A stretch of DNA of 64,000 nt from Atrichornis clamosus (Eukaryota; Chordata; Aves; Passeriformes; Menuridae): NCBI GenBank assembly GCA_013400975.1, contig WBMZ01014087.1, positions 186,001-250,000 on the forward strand, given 5' to 3'. A model generated the notes under the pieces. The model saw only the letters and a program-made list of their open reading frames with translations. It was not told the DNA's origin and searched no databases. The position numbers were made by a program, and so were the translations under genes. How positions within the stretch are numbered: the stretch's first letter is position 1; every line of letters starts with the position of its first letter. Shown one piece after another: positions 10,901 through 22,194 of the stretch.

Positions 10901-13861
10901 GTTATAGAAGTGGGTTTGGTACAGGTTGTGCAGCAAAACCCATTCAATAAAAATCTGACTTACACATTTGATTAACACACTGAAACCTGTTCTGGGGTAA
11001 AATTAAATGTAGGCTTGTGTGAACTATACAGTATAAATTGCTTTAATGTGGCAGTGGGACTTATCATCTCTCTCTGAATTGAAGTTACGGTTGAACATTT
11101 TTACTTTTAAATCAATTCTTTTAGTGACTGTGAACACAGGAAACATCTTTCACTTAATACTCTCTTGGTTCAGGAGCTTAGCAAAGTAGAGGGATTTTCA
11201 AAGCCTTTTGAATATATTGCGTAGTTTCTGGATATAGTATATCCTTTTCTTGGCTCACTTAAATTGGATTATGCTTTTCACAGTATGCCTGTTCTTTGAT
11301 GGGACAGTACTGACACAAGAATTTATTGATAAATATGTTGATGCTGACTGATAGAACAATAGAGCTGAAGAGAGAAGCAGTAACCTATTTTCCTAAACAG
11401 ACACTGAAAACAGTTTCTCATATTCTTTGTTCAAGTGTTGCAGAAAAGTTATATGAAATAGAAACTGGGGGCAACACAAGTTTTAAGTATTCATAACATA
11501 TTTGTCCTCCAGAGGAGACAGGCAGAGGTTCTGCAGTATAAAGCTGGCTGAACCCCAGGGTACAGCTGCTGCACTGCAGAGAGAGGAGTGCAGCAATAGC
11601 AGAGACTGAAAAAATAAACACATGTGAAGCCTAAACTGCTGAGTGCTCTAGAGATGACAGCAAGTTTTATGTGGCAGATATAATCTTTGCCTTGAAGCTG
11701 TTCAAAAGAGGAATGTCTAGCAACATCACATGCCTTTGCAAGTTATTTGGAAGGCCAGAGATGGAAATACAAATAACAATTTAGATAAATTCTCTCCTAA
11801 CTCAAATGTATGGTTGTAAAACACATAATCAGTACATCCTCCTGAGACAAAATGAGATCTGAAGCCATTGAGACAACTAAAAGCTCTTCTCCCGTTAAAC
11901 GAAAAACATTGTCTGTGATTACAAATGTTATTTTCATATTTGTGTACTAAGTCATTAGCACTATTTAGCAATTTTTCCTATTTGCTTTTGTCTAGATTCC
12001 CAAGCACTGGAATGAGAGAACGACTATGGAATCCCTTTGTCCTGATGAAGCCACTGAGTGATTGTGTATAGTCTTTTGATCTGTTGTGTGATACAAATTT
12101 CTGATAGAACAGTGGAAAGACATATGCTCTCAAGAAGGTATCAATTAAAATGACACACTTGGGTTTTTTTCTCAAATCATTATTAATTCCCTTTTTAAGT
12201 TACCTTGTAATATTCATGCAGGTTTAGTTTGCTATTTATCAGGTTTTTTTAGAAGACCAGAACAGGAAAGTAGAAAATTAAAATTTTTGTATGTCTGTAG
12301 TATTTCATTATTTTAATTTTTTTACTACTTATCTCTCTAGCTGTCTGGATTTCAAATTAGTACACCCCACAAACTGGACCAAGGTATTAAATACAGGAAG
12401 AATTAAAGCCACAGTAGTGGCTTTAATGTACTTTAAAGAAAATTATTTTGAAACAGCAATCAACTTGTACATCAGTATACATTCTAAAAAGTCTAATTTA
12501 CACATACTAATAGATTTTAAAAGGGGGTTTATATTGATTGTGAGGGTCTTATTGAATAGTGAAGCAATTTTAAAATTAGTTATAATTCTTTATTTCAATC
12601 AGAAAATGTTGCAGGTTTTGGGCATCTTTATGACCAGATTCAGCCAGATCACTTGGTCATGAAAGTCTTTCAGGAATAAGAACAAAGGTATTTAATGATA
12701 TGGATAGAAATCCTGATTATTCTTTCCATCAGGAACAGAGTTCAAATATTGCTGATAATCTACTCATCAAATACAATATGACTGCAAAACACATGGCTTT
12801 AAGAAAAAAAGGGAGAAAAAAAATAGTCATTTACATTTATTGTGAGAAACTTAGGAGGGTTTTCTTACAAAATATAGATCAAAGCAGTAGCATGTAAAAT
12901 TCAAATAGACTTTTTTGTTTATATCTTGAAAAATCTGAGTTTCATATTGTCTGTAGTGATGCAAATTTAAGCAGATTATTTAATTTTCTTAGGCTTGCAA
13001 CTGAGAATAGAATCCTTCACTACTCAAAATCTTTCTCAGCATGAACTTTTTTCACTCAACATTGTATATGTGTTTGAAGGATAGCATAAATTCAGTGTGA
13101 GTTTCTATATCCATTTCTCTGTTTCTAGTAATTGAATAAACATTCTGTGAATTTTAATGAACATCAGAATAGCAACGCAATAACCAGAGTGATTAATAAA
13201 AACAACTTTTAAGTAGGTTTTAGAGAAATTACCAAGGTAAAAGTACCTCCAAATTTATGACTATAAAATACATGGGGTTCTACCTGGAAAAAAATAGTAA
13301 CAAATATAATCCTTTTTTTTTACCTTGCTCTTTATCAGACAAGATGAGCATCGCATGACTGGAAATGAGTCATTTTGTCATCCACAGAGAGAAAAAAATA
13401 CAGAGATTCTACATAAAATTTTTAGACTGAGGAATACACCCTAAAAAATAAAAGTATGCTTTCAGATTACAGGACTATATTTTGAAGTTGCAGGCAGTGT
13501 TTTTTGGTCAATAGCCTTTTCTAGGAAAATTGCGATTATTATAATAGATTTTTAAAAAATAAATTGCAGAAAGATGTGGATTTAGGATGAAATTACTGTT
13601 TGAATTTAAAAGAAGAGAGAGATGGACAAGGCTAACATTTGTGGACAAAGTTTATAAGACATCAATTTAATTAACAATGGATTAAAAATATCATCTTCTA
13701 GTACCCATGCTTGGGGTTCAAGTTCACAGAGTTATTTCAACTGTGGATAAATTCTTTCAATTTCTATCCACCATCATTGTGAAAAAAATTCTAGAAAACA
13801 TGACTATTACAAAACTCAGGCACTCTACTTGCAGAAAAACTAAGAATCTTTGTCCCTGTGG
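7946..13861. other. Long AT-rich stretch, no genes recognised
   Basis: Nearly 6 kb without recognisable transposons. It contains a short (AG)8 run at 9124-9139 and small A/T homopolymers. The longest frames are 137 codons on minus (9939-10352) and 123 codons on plus (12291-12662). Both have AT-driven composition and no domain, and I do not call them genes. A 67-codon minus frame at 10657-10860 has a more protein-like composition but no recognised homology. Confidence 0.5.
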
Positions 13862-14430
13862 TGAAGGCAGCCAACAGTGTGCTGAGCTGCATTTAGAAGA
13901 GTTCTGCCAACAGGTTGAAGGAAGTGACCTCTTCTCCTACTCAGCACTTGTGAAACACATCTGGACTACAGGGTCCAGTTCTGGTCTTCCCAGCACAAAA
14001 TGTGGACATATTGGATCAAAGACAGAAAAGAGCATAAAAAATTAAAGTAGGAGGGGCTGAGAGGGCTGGAACTGCTCAACCTGAAGAAAAGTAGGGTTTG
14101 GAAGGAGCAGGATATAAATGCATGAGGGGAGGAAAGAACAGGGAGTCAGACTTCTCAGTGGTGTCCTGTGATGAGACAAGACACAGAAGGCACAAATTAA
14201 AATAAAAGATACTCCACTTAAATATGGGAATTATTTTTTTTTTTTACTGTAAGGATAATCCAGCAGTAGAATGGTTTGCCAGAAGGTTGTGGAGTTCTTG
14301 GAAATACTTAAAACGCAGATATACATGGCCCTGAGAAACATTGTGGTTGGCCCTGCTTTGAGCAGGGGAGTGGACTAGATGATATCCAGAGGTTTCTTTT
14401 GACCTCAATGACTGTGATTAAGGCTATGAA
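13862..14430 (+). mobile_element. CR1 LINE 3' fragment (end of ORF2 plus 3' UTR)
   Basis: Sense CR1. It starts at the 'gccaacagtgtgctgagctgcat' region, which in intact CR1 codes for the segment before the conserved 'RP.LEY' block. It continues through 'ctactcagcacttgtgaaac' and 'gtccagttctggtcttccc', then 'gggctggaactgctcaacctg', 'tctcagtggtgtcctgtgatg', and the 3' UTR 'gagcaggggagtggactag' and 'gatatccagaggtt'. The terminal repeat is degraded ('atgactgtgatta'). A poly(T) interruption sits near 14232. It is heavily mutated and non-coding, of the same 3' end type as the copy at 686-958. Confidence 0.9.
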
Positions 14431-15132
14431 CAATTTAAGCTTTAGTTTGAAAACCTGAATAAGCTGATAGTAGGAGAGTATCTCTCCAATTTGAACAGTG
14501 TCGTGATGTAACTGCTGATATAATTTTCTGTTCCTGCTTTCTTGACATATTTTTCTTCTCCTATGGGTAATTTGTTGCAGTCAGACCTGGACAAAGCAAG
14601 GCCTCCTTGGTTCTGTGGAGGTGTGAAGTTACTTTCAGCTATCCTTTGATTCCTTTTCATCATTAATTTTTTTTTTCATTTTTCTTCTTAGATTAATCAA
14701 TACCTTGTCGTTAAGATAGTTATAAAATACATTTTTTTTCTTGGGTTTTTCTTTTTTTTTTTAGTTACCGGTACATTTATCTTGTCCAGATTTTTGGTAA
14801 TGTCTGGAAATGGGCTATATGTTCTCAAATGCTTCTTTTTTTTTTTTTTTTTAAACTATCATTCTGTTAATATGTCATTACATCTAATTTTCATTTAGTT
14901 CATTCTGGGCTACAGAAATGGACTGCTAGTTTTTTGTTTTTTGCTAACAGCTAAAGTTTTACTCCTTTCCTTGGCTTTCCCAATTTAAACTACACTCAAA
15001 ATTGAGTCATGTTTCCATTCATGATTTCTTTTCACTTTGGTATGAGAAGTCTATGTTCAACCATCCAAATAATTTTCTTCCTAATTAAACTCCAGATCCT
15101 TAAAAATTCAAAAGAGAATACCTTTCTTGCAA
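14431..15132. other. AT-rich DNA with T-tracts between two CR1 copies
   Basis: About 700 bp separating two oppositely oriented CR1 copies. It contains several T-runs, at roughly 14667-14677, 14752-14762 and, longest, 14836-14852 (17 T). Nothing else is recognised. Confidence 0.6.
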
Positions 15133-16033
15133 TATCACAGAATCATAGAAAATCCTGGGTTGGAAGGGACCCAGAAGGATCACTGAAGTCCAGCTCCTGG
15201 CCCTGCACAGAACACCCCAAGAGTCACACCATGTACCTGAGAGCATTGTCCAAATGCTCCTTGAGCTCTGTCAGGCTTGGTGCTGTGCCCACTTCCCTGG
15301 GGAGCCTGTTCCAGTGCCCAGCCACCCTCTGGGTGAAGAACGTTTTCCTAAAATCCAACCTAAACCTCTCCTGACACAACTTCAGGTCATTTCCTCTGGC
15401 CCCGTCTCTGGCCACCACAGAGAAGAGATCAGTGTCTGCCCCTTCTCCTCCCCTCACAAGGAAGCTGTAGACTGCCATGAGGTCTCCTCTCAGTCTTCTC
15501 TTCCTCAGGCTGAACAGACCAAGTGACCTCAGCCACTCCTCATACGACTTCCCCTCAAGACCCTTCACCATCCTCATGGCCCTCCTTTGGACAGTCTCTA
15601 AGAGTTTAGCTCTCTAATGTCTTTCTTACATTGTAGCACCCAAAACTGCTCCCAGCACTTGAGGTGAGGCCGCCCCAGTGCAGAGCAGAGCGGGACAATC
15701 CCCTCCCTTGCCCGGCTGGCGATGCTGTGCCTGAGCCACCCCAGGACAGGGTTGGCCCTCCTGGCTGCTGGGGCACTGCTGACTTGTGTTCAAGTTGCCA
15801 TTGCCCAGAACCCTCAGTTCCCTTTCTGCAGTGCTGCCTTCCCCCGTCTCATTCCCCACTGTGGATATATATCCAGGGTTGCTCCATTACAGATGCAGAA
15901 TCTGGCACTTTATTTTACCTCCTATTTTTGGTTAATGCCCAGCCCTCCAATCTGTTGAAGTCTCTCTGCACGGCCTCTCCACCTTCAGGGAAGTCACTAG
16001 CTCCTCTCAATTTAGCATAAAACTTAGTATACT
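15133..16033 (-). mobile_element. CR1 LINE 3' portion with a 117-codon ORF2 remnant, antisense
   Basis: A ~900-bp antisense CR1 of a subfamily with a GC-rich 3' region. The plus strand begins with the complement of the CR1 tail ('atcacagaatcatagaa'), then 'gggttggaagggaccc', 'ctggccctgcacagaacacc' and 'ttccctggggagcctgttcc'. An uninterrupted minus-strand frame (15577-15224, 117 codons) is the C-terminus of ORF2, with the conserved motifs '[15 protein letters not shown]' and 'HWNRLPREV'. Upstream coding (toward 16033) is disrupted by frameshifts. It is 5' truncated within the reverse-transcriptase region. Relative intactness suggests it is younger than most copies here. Its closest relative in the window is at 61953-62671. 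Confidence 0.93.
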
Positions 16034-18199
16034 TATTATATGAATGCTATTTTTCTTTTTCAGTTTCTGTACTTCTTGCACTGCAATTAGTCTACTCAAC
16101 ATAGCAGGTTAGAGAATAACACATGCTTACAAGTTCCATTAAATGATGTACATACCTTCTCACAATTTTGTTTGGAAGATAAGTGTGTCCCAGTCTCCAT
16201 TTTTCAGCTCCTTTAGGCTTTTCTCTTTCATGCCTGCTATTCTTAAAGTCACGTTTCTGTTCATGACCTAAAATACCATTTCTTTAGTTGCACACCTCAT
16301 TAAATTTATTTCCTTCTTCTATCCACAGATCTCTTTCTCCCTACCTACTACTCAGTTTGTTGTGGGTGAAAGCCAATTACCTTACATTGAGTATTGGCAA
16401 GATAAAAACTCTTTGCATACCCTCTGATTCTTTGTCTTTTGTACTGACTTTGGAATTCAAGAGCACATGGTCTTTTTTCATGTTTCAGGAGTGTCAACTT
16501 AAACCCTAACTGCATTAAAATCTATGTCAAATCCCTCTACAACTTAAAACACGGCAAGATTTCTCCAATAAGTTGCAGAAATATATGCCTTGTGAAATGC
16601 CACAGCATTATCCTTTATGAATGTCCTGAGCATTACTCATGACTGCGTCAGTTCCCAAACAGTACTATTCTATTCCCAAGTAGAATTCCTTCAGTAAGAG
16701 ATACAGTGGGGTGTTGGATTTTAAATACATTTATGATATTTAATAACCTTACTTCCCTTCAAAATAAAGTGTTGAATATAATAATGGTTCTCAAAATACC
16801 TCAGATATATTCATGGGTTTATTGGACCTTATAAGATTTGTATCCACAAATACTAAGCTGGAATCAATGTTTCCAGAAGCAAGAAAGTATAGGAAAAAAA
16901 ATTACAATAATATTACTCATTATTGAGATAAAGAGAGATGGGATAACCTGTAGGTTTGCAGTCCTGCAAAACAGTGGCCCTACAGTTGTCCCTGAGTCAC
17001 TAAAGGGAGGGGCATTCAGCCTCAAAACCCTGTCAATGTTACAGTATCTTTCTTTACATGGAAGCATTATGTTTATACAGAAAATTTTTAAAAAGTTAAA
17101 CAAACTAAAGAAATTGATTCTGTGGTTACTCTTGGGTTCTCACTGGTGACTGCAGCCTGATAACGTACATGTTAAATGTCAACTACTAAAATGAAAGGCA
17201 GTGTGTTTTTGTTTGGTACAATGACTAAATAAATAAATAAAAGGTTTCCATTCAGCTTCTTAGGGTAACTATTTTATATTCTGTTATGACGTGTTGAAAC
17301 ACAATGAACACAGTGAACTTAATTAAATACCAAAGTAAATTTAAAAGAAAAAGAAACACTGAGAAAATTTAAAAGAAGAGGAAAATGCACTATAAATAAT
17401 ATCAAGTGATACTAATTTTCTCACAGATATGTACAGCTGAAGTTGAGACTGGTTCCAGTTTGGTTTTTTTTGTCCACTTGTCCTCCCAGTGGAGTCAAGA
17501 GCAAAGGACAGAAAATGAGGACAGTCGACATCACTATCTTGCTCTGTGCCTTTTGGTATTTAAGAAGCTTCTTTTTTGCAATTACATTCACATGCTTCCC
17601 TTGCTGCAAATGTATATTTTCTGTAGAACTAAGAGAAGATGCACATATGCATTAAATATCGAGTATGTCTCAAACACCAAATATGAAATAGGATTATGTG
17701 AAAGACATATTTGCTAGACCTAGCTCCCATCATACTTTATTCTTGCAGGTGACACTGTAACAACTGATTTTCTGCTAGATAGGAAATCATTAATGTCTCA
17801 TTTTCTAATTCATTTCCTGATTTGGATAATTTCTTTCATTTTCATCCACCTCCTGCTTATCTTCCTTGTACTCAGAATGCTAATTTCTGTTTCAAATCAA
17901 CTTCTGTTGCAGTCAGCATAATTCTAAATAAATATAATTCTTTTAACAACTGTGTTCCCTCTAGGATCCCTCTGAAATTTTAAGACAGTTAATTTCTTCA
18001 TCTATGTATTTTCTGCATTTTCTTATTTAAGATTTTTGCTTCAACATGTTGGCAGTATGTTAGGGTCATTACTATTCAAAAACAAGAGAAAATTTTATCT
18101 GTAACTACTGACACATATTTTCCCTTTCAGATTTTCAATGTTGCTCAGGAGAATCCAAACTAGAATTATTTTTTTATATTTATTTCTTTTCTTTGTAAA
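16034..18199. other. AT-rich non-coding DNA, nothing recognised
   Basis: About 2.2 kb with short chance frames only (up to 103 codons, 16838-17149 and 17406-17717) and a short 'aaat' repeat near 17229-17244. No repeat family identified. Confidence 0.5.
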
Positions 18200-18572
18200 A
18201 AGCTTGCTAACACAATACTTATTTCTTTTTACTAAACCAAAAGTCATAATTCAGATTCACTTCGTAATGGAGACAGGAAATGTTCCTGCATGAAATTTTT
18301 TATTGATAAAACAAAAGGTTTTTTCATTAAATAGCTAAAAGATATTCTTAGTTCAATGTAGGATCCCAAAATCATATGAACATGTNAAGCTTGCTAACAT
18401 AATACTTATTTCTTTTTACTAAACCAAAAGTCATAATTCAGATTCACTTCGTAATGGAGACAGGAAATGTTCCTGCATGAAATTTTTTATTGATAAAACA
18501 AAAGGTTTTTTCATTAAATAGCTAAAAGATATTCTTAGTTCAATGTAGGATCCCAAAATCATATGAACATGT
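18200..18572. repeat. 186-bp near-identical tandem duplication around a single N (probable assembly artefact)
   Basis: Positions 18200-18385 and 18387-18572 are the same 186 bp, from 'aagcttgctaaca' to 'catatgaacatgt', separated by one N at 18386. I see one difference: C at 18213 versus T at 18400. A duplicated block of nearly perfect identity that abuts an ambiguity base is the signature of two overlapping contig ends or two haplotype ends joined without being merged. A genuine recent tandem duplication is possible but less likely. Confidence 0.85.
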
Positions 18573-20863
18573 CTTTCTTAATGGTATTGGTCAGCAAAAT
18601 TCTATTTATGACAAACTTGGATTGTAATAAACATAAATTGCATTTAGTGGATATTTCAGATTCCAGGCTTGATTTTTCTTTTTTACTTTTTTTTTTCTTT
18701 TTCTCATCCTTAATAATGACATCTGAAACTATTCATCCAAGGCTTAATTTCAGATGTCTCTGGATGTTTTTCCCTGTTTGTGTTTTTTGGTGCTTATTTA
18801 AAATGCTCAGCACATTGCCAATGAGTTGCAAAAGGAAATGTCTGTTCCTCAAAGTTTCATGTTTTACTATAAAGAATGAATCTGCTTTTTTTTTGTTAGC
18901 GTTCTGATAATGGCTTTATTGAAGGAAAACCATGCAAAAACAGTGCTTAAGGTTAATCCTTATAGATCCACAGTGTTGGTACATCATAACCTGTAGTCTT
19001 ACTCTCCAAAATTAAATGGCATGGTCTCAGCAGAGTCAGGCCTGTGCTTTGCCATTTTTGACATTCTGGCATCCAACATAAATTTCCAAAATAAGGTTTG
19101 CATATACATAAATCTTGTTGGCATTTGTCTTCAGCTGCCAATAGCTATTGCTCCTCAAATTCACTTTCTCATCATTTTTGGCATACTGTTCATTTTGTAG
19201 TCTTTAAGATAACCATTGTACTGTGTTACTTTGAGAAATAATTTCAGTGCCTGTAACCGTCTGTGCATATCTCAAGTTGGTTTTTATTTGCCAGGTGTTT
19301 CAGTTTCTAGTAATGATATATGAACATTTGAATACTGTGTTCTTATTAGGACAAACAGCTGCCAGATTCAAAACCTCTTATACTACTTTCTCACAGTCTT
19401 TATTTTTCAGTTTTAACATTCTGTCTTTGTCTGGAGTGTCTTGCAACATTTCACAGGATAAATATATGCTGACTGGAATAGCTGAAAACTATACACATTT
19501 GTAGATTTTTCTTGTTTTCTCTGACAAAAATGTAATTAATTATTCTTTTTTTATAAATTAGATATCCTTTGTTTTTTTGTTTCTCTGTAGCAAGGCAATA
19601 TATCCTTGATTCCTTGTGGTCTTCATGTCTTCCTCCTGAGTCTGTGCATGATAAGCACTCATAGTAATTGTAAAGACAGTAATATATATATTTAGGATGG
19701 ACCTAACAGGTTTTAAATGAATACCAAGAAAGTTGAAATACTATTTCACATTTTCAAAATACATTTCAACTTTAGCATGAGAAATTTTATCTGCCTTCAT
19801 GACATCCCCACAAGTTTTCATGACTCAATCAGACTTTTTTCCTTTTTTTGTCAACATGGGTATTTAGTAAATCCAAGTCAAATTGTTCATTCTTGAGAAA
19901 GTGTTGCAACAAGAACAATGGGTGAAGATAAACACTGGGGTTTTGTTATTGGTCAAGGGAAAAGGAGAGCAAAAAAAAATAGAAACAGCAACAAAACTGG
20001 GAGAAAGGGTACATACAGAAAATTGTTCTTCATATGTGAAATCAGACATAGGCCTGAACTACACTGTTCAGATCCAGACTGGAATTTTATCAAATAGTGC
20101 TGAAGGTTAGCTCCACACTAGGATATAATTTTCTGGTTTTGTGATGCATTTTGCTTGAAGACATTATATTGGGATTTTTTAGCATTCACATTCCTTAAAC
20201 GACAGAGAAAAAAAAGGTATTTCAGCGAATAGATATATATCACCTAGTTTAATAAAGACATTTTTTTAAGGCAACTTCTTAATGGATATCGAAATCCACT
20301 TCCTCTGCTTGAAATTTTTAGACCAAAAAAATAGCATGACACATGATTCAGCTTTGCACACACTGCTTATAGTGCCTAATGCTGAAGACATTTAGCAGAG
20401 GAAGACAGTTTCAGACTTTTCTCCTGAACCCACAGAACTGTCAAAACCAATCATGTACATAATAGGATTGCCCTACAGTATTTCAAGGCACTACTTTCTA
20501 CTGGTAACCTGGCATTGATTTTGAAGACATACGCTATTATTTTATTGCTTCAAATGTTGGCAGTAATGGTCTACTAACCAAGGCATTTCCAGTTTAAGTA
20601 CAGGATTCATTAATGAGGTTGTACTAGTCTCTAATCCTTTTAGATATTTATACTGCTACCATTTCATTATACTTTAATGTATTTGTAGTATTAAAGAACT
20701 AATCCTCATAATATCCACAATGTTAAGAAATAATTTACAGTGATATGGTAACAAAAGAGGATCCAAGATGCAAAGAAATTAAGACCTCCAAAAGTCTTTC
20801 AGGCCTAAAGAAAGAGCCAAATTTTTACTGGGTTTTGGTGGTGGTAGTGGATTTTTTCTTTTG
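18573..20863. other. AT-rich non-coding DNA, nothing recognised
   Basis: About 2.3 kb, AT-rich, with T-rich patches (for example around 18678-18705). Frames up to 114 codons (18563-18907) are Phe-rich readings of T-tracts and are not believed. Confidence 0.5.
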
Positions 20864-20969
20864 TTTTTTCTTTTTTTCTTTTTTTTTTCTTTTTTTCTTT
20901 TTTCTTTTCTTCTTTTTTTCTTTTTTTCTTTTTTTCTTTTTTTCTTTTTTTTCTTTTTTTTCTTTCTTC
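20864..20969. repeat. 106-nt uninterrupted polypyrimidine tract
   Basis: The plus strand is only C and T from 20864 to 20969, mostly T with single C residues at intervals of about 6-8, giving repeated 'tttttttc' units. It continues after one A into 'ttccccccacccc'. Such mirror-symmetric polypurine/polypyrimidine runs can form intramolecular triplex (H-DNA). The Phe/Ser-rich frames at 20745-21055 are readings of this tract. Confidence 0.9.
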
Positions 20970-22194
20970 ATTCCCCCCACCCCCTCAAAGCATCAGAGCT
21001 GTTTAGGGACCTAAATATCCTTCAGAATGGATTAGCACCTTCGTGTGTTTTGTAACCACAAGACAGTTAACACCACTGACTTGAATGCTCACTGCAAACT
21101 CACAGTGCGCATTTGCTTTGTATTCATAAACCTAGTCTTGGAGTCTTTAAAAATGAAGTAATCCTTTGGCTTCTAAGAAAGGAGTGTTTTTCTCAAAACT
21201 GGCTGAGGGATAAGTGAAGGTGAACAAATGTATAGGCCTTAAACATGCTCACCTATCACTGAGCATTTGTATTTATCCATCATAAATTTCTTTGTAAAAA
21301 GTGGGACTGCCATAAAGTACAGGACAATATCTAGCTCAGACAGTATGTAAAATGGGGGAAAGTACATCTAAGCATGCCTGAACTGAAGGGTACCCAAATC
21401 ATAGGTATTAGCATAAAAACAAGGCTACAGCCACAGATTCTGTGATTGCGAGGACCGAAGAGATAAATCATTAAAAGAAAAAAAGACCAACAACAAAACA
21501 TGGCAGGGCACTATGTTTTCTATGCTGTTTACTGTAACTTAAAACCCCCAAATCACCAACATTAGTAGCTAGTGATTACTAGTAGGCAGAGAAGGTAGTG
21601 GCTGTTCTTCCTGCACCATGGCAAGGTTTTGCTGCTGGGCAGGATCCAGGGCAGAGCACAGCAGCTAACACAGAGTGGGGTGTCCTTGTAGAAGTTGGAA
21701 CACAGCAAGGTACTATGACAGGTACCTCAAACAGAATACTGAGTATTTAAGTATTTTTTAATCAGCTTTAAGTAAATTTTGCTGTTGTACATTAGGGAAT
21801 GAGTAATTATGTGTTGGTCTATTAATTTCCCTTTTATCTTTTTTTCAGTGAAGTTCTGATTTAATCATGCTGCAAATATCTCATGCCTGCAAAGACCAGT
21901 CCTTGTGATTTATAAGTTGAATTAGTAATGTGTTAGGTAGCATTACTGTATGCAATTGCATATTGTGCAGCTTCTGTGATGACTGTGCTACACCTTATTT
22001 GTTAGCTGGGTACAACTTCTGACCAGCCCTGCTCCTAGAACTTAAAGCCTACACAGAGCACAAACATGTCAAGGTCGATATGGAGCCCCTCTTCAACCAC
22101 TGATTTCTCACAGCAAGTGGCCAACACTTACCATTTGCCTGCAACACAAAGGAATTCCCGCTGTCTCATCCAGTAAGTCTCTTCACTGGGAACA
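20970..22194. other. Non-coding DNA upstream of a large CR1, nothing recognised
   Basis: About 1.2 kb. Composition becomes somewhat GC-richer around 21590-21730 and again after 22000. The last part may include poorly conserved CR1 5' sequence, but I cannot align it. Confidence 0.45.

Noticed and set aside
12291..12662. 123-codon plus-strand frame
   Set aside because: Ile/Phe/Lys-rich product expected from AT-rich DNA; no recognisable domain.
20745..21055. Phe-rich 64-89 codon frames resembling membrane proteins
   Set aside because: They are translations of the polypyrimidine tract (Phe and Ser codons only).
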